Positions 1 through 5,813 of a stretch of 16,350 nucleotides of DNA are shown piece after piece (position 1 is the stretch's first letter; each line of letters begins with the position of its first letter). The notes under the pieces were generated by a model. The model ran no database searches. It worked only from the letters and a program-made list of their open reading frames with translations, and was not told the DNA's origin. The position numbers and the translations under genes are program-made. Origin of the DNA: Elusimicrobiota bacterium (lineage in GTDB: Bacteria; Elusimicrobiota; Elusimicrobia; UBA1565; UBA9628); assembly GCA_028869495.1 (NCBI GenBank), contig JAGWRY010000403.1, forward strand, positions 1-16,350, given 5' to 3'.

Positions 1-181
1 CCGCGGAGAGCGACGGCGTCGGCGGCGAGGCCGGCGCGAGCGACGCCCCGGCCTCGCTCGGCGCGCCGCCGACCTCCGCCGGGACGGCGGGGACGTCCGT
101 GACGGCCGCGCCCGCCGGCAGGACCGGCAGGAGCAGGGCCAGCCACGCCGCGAGAAGACCGCGCAGGACTCTCACGCTCAC
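1..181 (-). CDS. Secreted protein of unknown function, N-terminal part only (runs off the window)
   Basis: An open frame starts at GTG (181-179) and runs off the left edge without a stop, giving 60 residues. The N-terminus is a classical Sec signal peptide: basic residues (R4, R7), a hydrophobic core of Leu, Ala and Trp at about residues 8-21, then Pro-Ala-Gly-Ala-Ala with likely cleavage after A25 or A26. The mature part seen is Ala/Pro/Ser-rich and low in complexity, typical of a linker after export. A second in-frame GTG lies two codons downstream. An extended -10 box sits 7 bases before the first GTG, which favours that start and a leaderless mRNA. The gene is divergent from the pyrimidine operon. 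No domain is visible, so function is unknown. The signal peptide makes it likely real despite being cut off. Confidence 0.62.
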   Translation of the reverse strand, partial: MSVRVLRGLLAAWLALLLPVLPAGAAVTDVPAVPAEVGGAPSEAGASLAPASPPTPSLSA

Positions 182-188
182 GCCTGTA

Positions 189-197
189 AGGATAACA
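189..197 (-). promoter_or_regulatory. Extended -10 promoter element for the partial secreted-protein gene
   Basis: Read on the minus strand, 197-189 is TGTTATCCT, an extended -10 (TGn followed by TATCCT, four of six matches to TATAAT). It ends 7 bases before the GTG at 181, so transcription would begin at or next to the start codon. No convincing -35 is visible, as expected for extended -10 promoters. Confidence 0.4.
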
Positions 198-235
198 CGC
201 GCGCGCCCCGGGCGCCAGTGACGCGGATCCCGTCC

Positions 236-259
236 CGGCGTTGAGCGCGCTCAACGCCG
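236..259. promoter_or_regulatory. Perfect 24-base palindrome upstream of the pyrB promoter, candidate operator
   Basis: Bases 236-259 are perfectly self-complementary with no spacer (12-base half sites, core GTTGAGCGCGCTCAAC at 240-255). It ends 5 bases before the pyrB -35 and lies between two divergent promoters. No T-tract follows on either strand, so it does not look like an intrinsic terminator. A dimeric repressor or activator site is the natural reading, but the regulator is unknown. Confidence 0.5.
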
Positions 260-264
260 CGGCT

Positions 265-293
265 TTGACGGACGCCGCCTAAAATAGTGTAAT
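265..293 (+). promoter_or_regulatory. Promoter of the pyr-pur-car operon
   Basis: TTGACG at 265-270 (five of six matches to TTGACA), a 17-base spacer, and TGTAAT at 288-293 (five of six matches to TATAAT). Transcription should start near 299-301, giving a leader of about 25 bases before the pyrB GTG at 326. The overlapping TAAAAT at 280-285 is too close to the -35 to be the main -10. Confidence 0.65.
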
Positions 294-299
294 CGTTCA

Positions 300-316
300 G
301 GCGGGGCCGCTCCGCC
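300..316 (+). promoter_or_regulatory. Hairpin at the 5' end of the pyrB leader
   Basis: GGCGG (300-304) pairs with CCGCC (312-316) around a 7-base loop. The stem falls almost exactly at the predicted +1, and only 9 bases separate it from the pyrB start. There is no Shine-Dalgarno sequence in the leader. It could protect the 5' end or limit ribosome access. It is too short to be a PyrR-type attenuator. In DNA this GC-rich, a 5-bp stem may be chance. Confidence 0.3.
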
Positions 317-325
317 GAACCGCGC

Positions 326-1258
326 GTGACGAAAGACTGGGGCCTCAAGGACCTGCTCGGCCTGGAACGGCTGGGCGCCGCAGAGATCGAGGCGATCCTC
401 GACGAGGCCGCGTTTTTCAAGAAGTCCCCCCCGAAGCCGCTCCTCGCCGGGCGCCTGGCCGCCTTCCTGTTCGCCGAACCTTCGACGCGCACGCGTTCGT
501 CCTTCGAGGCCGCCGCGCTCCGTCTCGGCGCCGAGGTCCTCGGCTTCTCGACCGCGGGCTCCTCGCTCGCGAAGGGCGAGACCCTGCTCGACACGATGCT
601 CAACCTGCAGGCCGTCGGCGTCACGCACTTCATCGTGCGCCACGAGCGCTCGGGCGTGCTCGAGCCGCTCGCGCCGAAGGTCGCGGCCTGCGTCGTCAAC
701 GCCGGCGACGGCCGCCACGAGCACCCGACGCAGGCCCTGCTGGACCTCTTGACCCTGCGCGAGCGCTGGGGCTCGTTCCGGGGCCGCAAGGTCGTGATCC
801 TCGGCGACGTCCTGCACAGCCGCGTCGCGCGCTCGAACCTGTTCGCGCTCAAGAAGCTCGGCGCGCGCGTGACCTTCTGCGGGCCGACGCCGCTGGTCCC
901 CGACGCCTTCGCCGAGCTCGGCGCGCGCGTCGAGCACGACGTCGAGAAAGCGCTGGACGGCGCCGACGCGGTCAACGTCCTGCGCCTCCAGCTCGAGCGC
1001 ATGGAGCAGGGCTTCGTGCCGTCGCTGGCCGACTACGCGCTCGCCTACCGGCTGACGCCGGAGCGCCTGGAGCGGATGAAGCCCGACGCCGTCGTCCTGC
1101 ACCCGGGGCCGATGAACCGCGGCGTCGAGATCGACTCCGAGGTCGCCGACGGCCCGCGCTCGGTGATCCTCGAGCAGGTCGCCAACGGCGTCTTCGCGCG
1201 CATGGCCGTCCTCGCCTTATGCGACCGGGCGCGGACGGCGGGGAGGACGCGTGGCTGA
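326..1258 (+). CDS. pyrB: Aspartate carbamoyltransferase catalytic chain
   Basis: Cytoplasmic enzyme joining carbamoyl phosphate and L-aspartate to give N-carbamoyl-L-aspartate, step 2 of UMP synthesis. It has 310 residues, the usual length for the catalytic chain. The carbamoyl phosphate motif S53-T-R-T-R57 lies in the FAEPSTRTRSSFE context. K83 lies in the mobile loop, H133-P-T-Q136 contacts the substrate, and HPGPMNRG begins at H259. The GTG start at 326 is chosen because an in-frame TAA at 290 leaves no other ATG, GTG or TTG. No Shine-Dalgarno sequence precedes it. It is the first gene of the operon, and its 3' end overlaps pyrC by 8 bases. No regulatory-chain gene (pyrI) is present, so the enzyme is probably a catalytic trimer or a PyrB-PyrC assembly. 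The latter is an inference from gene adjacency and what is known in other bacteria. Confidence 0.96.
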   Translation: MTKDWGLKDLLGLERLGAAEIEAILDEAAFFKKSPPKPLLAGRLAAFLFAEPSTRTRSSFEAAALRLGAEVLGFSTAGSSLAKGETLLDTMLNLQAVGVTHFIVRHERSGVLEPLAPKVAACVVNAGDGRHEHPTQALLDLLTLRERWGSFRGRKVVILGDVLHSRVARSNLFALKKLGARVTFCGPTPLVPDAFAELGARVEHDVEKALDGADAVNVLRLQLERMEQGFVPSLADYALAYRLTPERLERMKPDAVVLHPGPMNRGVEIDSEVADGPRSVILEQVANGVFARMAVLALCDRARTAGRTRG

Positions 1259-2543
1259 GCGGACGCTGATCGCCGGCGGCCTGCTGATCGACCCCGCGCG
1301 CGGGGTCGAGGCGGTCCGCGACGTCCTGATCGAGGACGGCCGCGTGAAGGACGCCGCCGCCGGCCTGTCGCGCAAGCCCGCCCTGAAGGGCGTGCCGACG
1401 CTCGACGCGAAGGGGCTCTGGGTGATCCCGGGCCTCGTCGACATGCACGTGCACCTGCGCGAGCCGGGCCGCGAGGGCGACGAGACGATCGCGACCGGGA
1501 CGCGCGCCGCCGCCGCCGGAGGCGTGACGACGGTGCTGGCGATGGCCAACACCGAGCCGCCGACGGACGCGCCGTCGCGGCTCGCCGTCCTGCGCGCGAA
1601 GGCCGCCGCCGACGCCGCGGTGAACGTCCTCTTCGCCGGCGCGCTCACCGTCGGACAGAAGGGCGAGCGGCTGACCGAGTTCGCGCGCCTGCGCGAGGCC
1701 GGCGCGGCCGCGCTGTCCGACGACGGGCGCCCGGTGATGAGCGCCGGGCTCTTCCGCCGCGCGCTCGAGTACGCGAAGGACCTGGGCCTCCTCGTGATCG
1801 ACCACTGCGAGGACCTGACCCTGTCGGCCGGCGCCTGCATGAACGACGGCGCGCCGGCCCTGCGCAAGGGCCTGACCGGCGCGCCCTGGGCCGCCGAGAC
1901 CGTGCAGGTCGTCCGCGACGTGGCGCTGGCCGAGCTGACCGGCGCGCGCGTCCACCTCGCGCACCTCTCCTGCGCGGCGTCCGTCGAGGCGGTCCGTCGG
2001 GCGAAGAAGCGCGGCGTCCCGGTGTCGGCCGAGGCCTGTCCGCATCACTTCGCGCTGACGGACGAGATGATCCCGGGCTACGACGGGGATTGGCGGATGA
2101 ATCCGCCCTTGCGTTCCTCGCGGGACAGAACGGCGCTCTTGGACGGCCTTGCCGACGGCTCGATCGACGCGATCGCGACCGACCACGCGCCGCACGGCTG
2201 CGCGGCGAAGGGCGCCGGCTTCGACCTCGCCCCGAACGGCGTGATCGGCCTGGAGACCTCGCTGGCGGCCGCGCTGACCGAGCTGTTCCACGCCAAGGTC
2301 CTGACGCGCCGCAAGCTCGTCGAGCGGATGTCGTCCGCGCCGGCGGCGCTCCTGGGGCTCAAGGGCAAGGGGACGCTGGCCCCGGGCGCCGACGCCGACC
2401 TCGTCCTCGTCGACCCGGACGAGGCCTGGACGCCGCGCGCGCCGTTCCTGTCGAAGAGCCGCAACGCGCCGCTGGCCGGGCGCCGCCTGAAGGGGCGCGT
2501 CCGCCTCACCCTCGTCGCCGGACGGACGGTCCATGCTCTATGA
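1251..2543 (+). CDS. pyrC: Dihydroorotase, class I
   Basis: Zinc amidohydrolase closing N-carbamoyl-aspartate to L-dihydroorotate, step 3 of UMP synthesis. It has 430 residues, the length of the multifunctional-type (class I) bacterial dihydroorotases. All metal-site signatures are present: H66-x-H68 in DMHVHLREPG, D157/D158 in ALSDDG, H185 in DHCED, H265/H266 in EACPHHF, and D311 in IATDHAPH. It is therefore not one of the inactive PyrC-like partners found beside pyrB in some bacteria. The frame between the two halves is intact. The start is GTG at 1251, preceded by GGGGAGGA (1240-1247) and lying inside the end of pyrB, which implies translational coupling. Its 3' end overlaps pyrD by 11 bases. 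An allantoinase or hydantoinase is the family alternative, but the operon excludes it in practice. Confidence 0.95.
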   Translation: MAERTLIAGGLLIDPARGVEAVRDVLIEDGRVKDAAAGLSRKPALKGVPTLDAKGLWVIPGLVDMHVHLREPGREGDETIATGTRAAAAGGVTTVLAMANTEPPTDAPSRLAVLRAKAAADAAVNVLFAGALTVGQKGERLTEFARLREAGAAALSDDGRPVMSAGLFRRALEYAKDLGLLVIDHCEDLTLSAGACMNDGAPALRKGLTGAPWAAETVQVVRDVALAELTGARVHLAHLSCAASVEAVRRAKKRGVPVSAEACPHHFALTDEMIPGYDGDWRMNPPLRSSRDRTALLDGLADGSIDAIATDHAPHGCAAKGAGFDLAPNGVIGLETSLAAALTELFHAKVLTRRKLVERMSSAPAALLGLKGKGTLAPGADADLVLVDPDEAWTPRAPFLSKSRNAPLAGRRLKGRVRLTLVAGRTVHAL

Positions 2544-3543
2544 GTCGCTCGCCGGGCCCCTGCTGTTCCGCCTCGACGCCGAGACGGCGCACGAGGAGGT
2601 CTCGGGCCTGATGGCCCTGCTCGCCGTCGTCCCCGGCGGCGCGGCCCTGCTGTCGGCGCTGACCGGCCGCGGCGCCTCCGGCCTCGAGCGGACCGTCTTC
2701 GGCCTGCGCTTCCCGAACCCGCTCGGCCTGGCCGCCGGCTTCGACAAGGACGGGCGCCTCGTCTCCGTCCTGCCCGCGCTCGGCTTCGGCTTCCTCGAGA
2801 TCGGCTCGGTGACCCTCGAGCCCCAGCCCGGCAACCCCCGCCCGCGCCTCGTCCGCGTCCCGGACGCGCGCGCGCTGATCAACCGGATGGGCTTCAACGG
2901 CGACGGCGCGCGCGCGGTCGCGCGGCGCCTGGCCGCGGCGCCGCGCCCGGCGGTCCCGCTCGGGATCAACCTCGGGCTCAACAAGGGCGTCTCCGCCGAG
3001 GACGCCCCCGCCGCCTACGCGCGGACCTTCCGCATCCTCGCGGAGCACGGCGACTACTTCGTCGTCAACGTCTCCTCGCCGAACACCCCCGGCCTGCGAG
3101 CCCTGCAGGCGGCCAAGGACCTGGCCGCGGTCCTCGAGACGGTGCAGGAGGCCAACCCCGCGCGCAAGCCGGTGCTCGTCAAGCTCGCGCCGGACCTGGC
3201 CGACGAGGACTTCGCGTCCGCCGTCGCGACGGCCGAGCGCCTCGCGCAGGGCCTCGTCGTCTCGAACACGACGCTCTCCCGCGACGGCGTCCCGGAGGCG
3301 CTCCGCGGCGAGCCCGGGGGCCTCTCCGGCGCGCCGCTCAGAGGCCGGGCGACCGAGCTCGTGCGCCGCGCCCGCGCGCTGACGCGCCTGCCGATCGTCG
3401 GCGTCGGCGGGATCGAGAGCGCCGGCGACGCCCGCGAGCGCCTGGACGCCGGCGCCGACCTGGTCCAGCTCTACACGGGCCTCGTCTACGGCGGGCCGCG
3501 CGCGCCGAAGCGGATCCTGCGCGGCCTGGAGGCCTCCGCATGA
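2533..3543 (+). CDS. pyrD: Dihydroorotate dehydrogenase (quinone), class 2
   Basis: FMN flavoprotein oxidising dihydroorotate to orotate, step 4 of UMP synthesis. Class 2 enzymes sit on the inner face of the membrane and pass electrons to quinone. It has 336 residues, matching class 2 (E. coli type). It begins with the amphipathic N-terminal helix (MLYESLAGPLLFRLDAE) that binds the membrane in this class. The catalytic base is Ser, not Cys: S182 in NVSSPNTPGLR. FMN-binding segments are visible: GLAAGFDKDG, VKLAPDL, NTT, VGVGGI and QLYTGLVYGGP. No pyrK partner gene is present, consistent with class 2. ATG at 2533 lies within pyrC, and the end overlaps pyrF as ATGA. Using a class 2 enzyme links this pathway to the respiratory quinone pool. 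Confidence 0.95.
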   Translation: MLYESLAGPLLFRLDAETAHEEVSGLMALLAVVPGGAALLSALTGRGASGLERTVFGLRFPNPLGLAAGFDKDGRLVSVLPALGFGFLEIGSVTLEPQPGNPRPRLVRVPDARALINRMGFNGDGARAVARRLAAAPRPAVPLGINLGLNKGVSAEDAPAAYARTFRILAEHGDYFVVNVSSPNTPGLRALQAAKDLAAVLETVQEANPARKPVLVKLAPDLADEDFASAVATAERLAQGLVVSNTTLSRDGVPEALRGEPGGLSGAPLRGRATELVRRARALTRLPIVGVGGIESAGDARERLDAGADLVQLYTGLVYGGPRAPKRILRGLEASA

Positions 3544-4268
3544 CGCAGGTCATCGTCGCCCTCGACGTGGACACGATCAAGCGCGAGGAGGAGCTCCTGC
3601 GGGCCCTCAAGGGCGTGATCGTCTGGTACAAGGTCGGCCTGCGCCTGTTCACCGCGCACGGCAAGCGCGCCGTCGACCTCGTGCGCAAGTCCGGCGGCAA
3701 GGTCTTCCTGGACCTCAAGCTCCACGACATCCCGCAGACCGTCGCGCACGCGGTCTCGGAGGCGCAGAAGCTCGGCGTCGACGCGGTCTCCCTGCACCTG
3801 CTCGGCGGCCACGACATGGTGCGCGCGGCGGCCGACGTCTCGCCGCGTCCGCGCCTGTGGGGCGTGACCGTCCTGACCAGCATGGGCCCGAAGGACGTGC
3901 AGCTGATCCATCCGGACGCGCGCGTGCCGGCCCTGGTCGAGTCGCTGGCCCGCCTCGGCAAGGACGCCGGCGCGGACGCGACGATCTGTTCGCCGAGCGA
4001 CGTCGCCGAGCTGCGCCGCCGCCTGCCGAGCCTGGACCTCAAGTTCGTGACGCCCGGCATCCGGCCGCGCGGCGCCTCGCTCGACGACCAGGCCCGCGTG
4101 ACGACGCCGGGCGAAGCCGCCGCGCTCGGCATCGACTACGTCGTCGTCGGGCGCCCGATCACGCGCGCGCCGGACCCGAGGAAGGCGGCGCTCGACATCC
4201 TGGCCGAGATGCAGGCGGCCGCGCCGGGCGCGCTCGTGCGCCCGCGCGGCGCCCGGAGGGACGCATGA
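3540..4268 (+). CDS. pyrF: Orotidine 5'-phosphate decarboxylase
   Basis: Cytoplasmic TIM-barrel enzyme that decarboxylates OMP to UMP, the last step of the pathway. It has 242 residues, normal for the short bacterial group (E. coli and Bacillus type). The catalytic Asp-Lys-Asp array is intact: D58, K60 and D63 in FLDLKLHDIP. The phosphate-binding end VTPGIRP, then GIDYVVVGRPIT, is present. The N-terminus VALDVDT is the usual first strand. The ATG at 3540 shares four bases (ATGA) with the pyrD stop, and its own stop shares ATGA with the pyrE start, so translation is coupled on both sides. The C-terminal tail after ALDILAEM is Ala/Arg-rich and probably disordered. The F-E order matches Bacillus-type pyr operons. 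Confidence 0.96.
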   Translation: MTQVIVALDVDTIKREEELLRALKGVIVWYKVGLRLFTAHGKRAVDLVRKSGGKVFLDLKLHDIPQTVAHAVSEAQKLGVDAVSLHLLGGHDMVRAAADVSPRPRLWGVTVLTSMGPKDVQLIHPDARVPALVESLARLGKDAGADATICSPSDVAELRRRLPSLDLKFVTPGIRPRGASLDDQARVTTPGEAAALGIDYVVVGRPITRAPDPRKAALDILAEMQAAAPGALVRPRGARRDA

Positions 4269-4837
4269 ACGTCGAAGAGCTCTTCACGAGGCACGGCGCC
4301 CTGCTCAAGGGGCACTTCCTGCTCTCGTCGGGACTGCACAGCGACCGCTATCTCCAGTCGGCCCTCGTGCTGGCCGATCCCGCCGCGGCCGAGGCCCTCG
4401 GCCGGGCGCTCGCCGCGAAGATCCCGGCGAAGCCGGACCTCGTGGTGTCCCCCGCGATGGGCGGCCTGATCATCGGCCAGGAGGTCGCGCGCGCCCTCGG
4501 GGTCAAGCACTACTTCACGGAGCGCACGGACGGGACGATGGCGCTGCGCCGCGGCTTTCAAATCCATCCGGGGCAGAAGATCTTGGTCGTCGAGGACGTC
4601 GTCACCACCGGCAAGTCCACGAAAGAAGTCTTCTCCGTCCTCCGCGCCTCCGGCGCGGAGGTCTCCTCGGCCTGCTCGATCGTCGACCGCTCCGAAGGCC
4701 GCGCGGACCTCGGCGTGCCGTACGCGGCGCTGTGGACCGTCTCGGTCCCCGTCTGGACCCCCGACGCCTGCCCGCCGTGCCGGGCGGGCGTGCCCGTCGT
4801 GAAGCCCGGAAGCCGCAAGGAGTTGAAAAATGCCTAG
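4265..4837 (+). CDS. pyrE: Orotate phosphoribosyltransferase
   Basis: Transfers the ribose phosphate of PRPP to orotate, giving OMP (step 5 of UMP synthesis). It has 190 residues, a usual length. The PRPP-binding signature is complete at residues 106-118 (ILVVEDVVTTGKS), with acidic pair E110-D111. The upstream LLSSGLHSDRYLQ segment binds orotate and PRPP. The C-terminal stretch CPPCRAG...VKPGSR is the Cys-rich tail seen in one bacterial subgroup of the family. The start is the ATG at 4265 inside ATGA shared with pyrF, with GGAGGG at 4254-4259 as ribosome site. The frame stays open far upstream, but a longer start would bury this ribosome site and most of pyrF. The end overlaps purM by 8 bases. 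Confidence 0.95.
   Translation: MNVEELFTRHGALLKGHFLLSSGLHSDRYLQSALVLADPAAAEALGRALAAKIPAKPDLVVSPAMGGLIIGQEVARALGVKHYFTERTDGTMALRRGFQIHPGQKILVVEDVVTTGKSTKEVFSVLRASGAEVSSACSIVDRSEGRADLGVPYAALWTVSVPVWTPDACPPCRAGVPVVKPGSRKELKNA
4817..4822 (+). promoter_or_regulatory. Shine-Dalgarno site of purM inside pyrE
   Basis: AAGGAG lies 7 bases before the ATG at 4830, within the last codons of pyrE. It fixes the purM start and shows that purM is translated from its own site inside the pyrimidine operon. Confidence 0.7.
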
Positions 4838-5813
4838 CGCGACCCTCACCTACCGCAAGTCGGGCGTGGACATCGACCTCGCCGACAAGCTGGTCGACCA
4901 CATCCAGAAGAAGGCCCCGGCGATCGGCGGCTTCGCGGGCCTCTTCCCGCTCTCACTCGACGGAGAGGGGCCTTGGGACCTCGTCGCCTGCACCGACGGG
5001 GTCGGGACCAAGCTGAAGCTCGCCTTCGCGCTCGACAAGCACGATACGATCGGCATCGACCTCGTCGCGATGTCGGTCAACGACCTGATCTGCTGCGGCG
5101 CCAAGCCCTTGATCTTCCTCGACTACTACGCGACCGGGAAGCTCGACCTGCGCCGCTCGAAGAAGATCATCGCGGGCATCATGGAGGGCTGCCGCCAGGG
5201 GCGCTGCGTGCTCCTCGGCGGCGAGACCGCCGAGATGCCCGGGATGTATCCGCCCGGCGAGTACGACCTGGCCGGCTTCGCGGTCGGCGTCGTCAATCGC
5301 CGCCAGGTGATCGACGGCTCGAAGATCTTCCCCGGCGACCTGCTCCTCGGCCTGCCCTCGTCGGGCCTGCACTCGAACGGCTACTCGCTCGCGCGCCGGA
5401 TCTTCAACAGCCCGCGCGACCTGTCGCGCTGGGGCAAGACCCTGCTGACGCCGACGCGGATCTACGTCGAAGAGATCGCGGCCCTGCAGGCGGCCTTCCG
5501 CCGCGCGGAGCGGATCATCGTCGGGCTCTCGCACGTGACCGGCGGCGGTCTGGTCGAGAACGTGCCGCGCATCCTGCCGCGCGGGCGCAAGGCGGTCTTC
5601 CGGAAGGACGCGTGGAAGCGCCCCCCGATCTTCGACGAGATCCAGCGCCGCGGCAACGTGCCCGAGCGCGAGATGTGGCGGACCTTCAACATGGGCCTCG
5701 GGCTCGTGATCGCGATCCGGCCCGACAGCCTCGACATCGCCCGCCGGGCCCTGCCCGAGGCGCGGCTCGTCGGCGAGATCGTCGAGGGCAGGCACGAGGC
5801 GGAGATCGTCTGA
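4830..5813 (+). CDS. purM: Phosphoribosylformylglycinamidine cyclo-ligase (AIR synthetase)
   Basis: ATP-dependent ring closure of FGAM to 5-aminoimidazole ribonucleotide, step 5 of purine synthesis. It has 327 residues, slightly shorter than the E. coli enzyme (345), and appears complete. Family marks in order are YRKSGVDID at the N-terminus, ACTDGVGTKLKLA, the DLVAMSVNDLICCGAKPL segment, GGETAEMPGMY (residues 130-140), DLAGFAVGVV, GLPSSGLHSNGYSLAR, and GLSHVTGGGLVENVPR. These form the PurM-type ATP-binding and dimer interface. The ATG at 4830 has an ideal AAGGAG site. The stop overlaps the following start as TGATG. Its position after pyrE makes it the junction where the operon passes from pyrimidine to purine genes, and purM next to purN is also found in E. 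coli. Confidence 0.96.
   Translation: MPSATLTYRKSGVDIDLADKLVDHIQKKAPAIGGFAGLFPLSLDGEGPWDLVACTDGVGTKLKLAFALDKHDTIGIDLVAMSVNDLICCGAKPLIFLDYYATGKLDLRRSKKIIAGIMEGCRQGRCVLLGGETAEMPGMYPPGEYDLAGFAVGVVNRRQVIDGSKIFPGDLLLGLPSSGLHSNGYSLARRIFNSPRDLSRWGKTLLTPTRIYVEEIAALQAAFRRAERIIVGLSHVTGGGLVENVPRILPRGRKAVFRKDAWKRPPIFDEIQRRGNVPEREMWRTFNMGLGLVIAIRPDSLDIARRALPEARLVGEIVEGRHEAEIV

Noticed and set aside
182..325. PyrR-type attenuator or other riboswitch ahead of pyrB
   Set aside because: The leader from the predicted start is only about 25 bases and lacks the antiterminator/terminator pair and T-tract.
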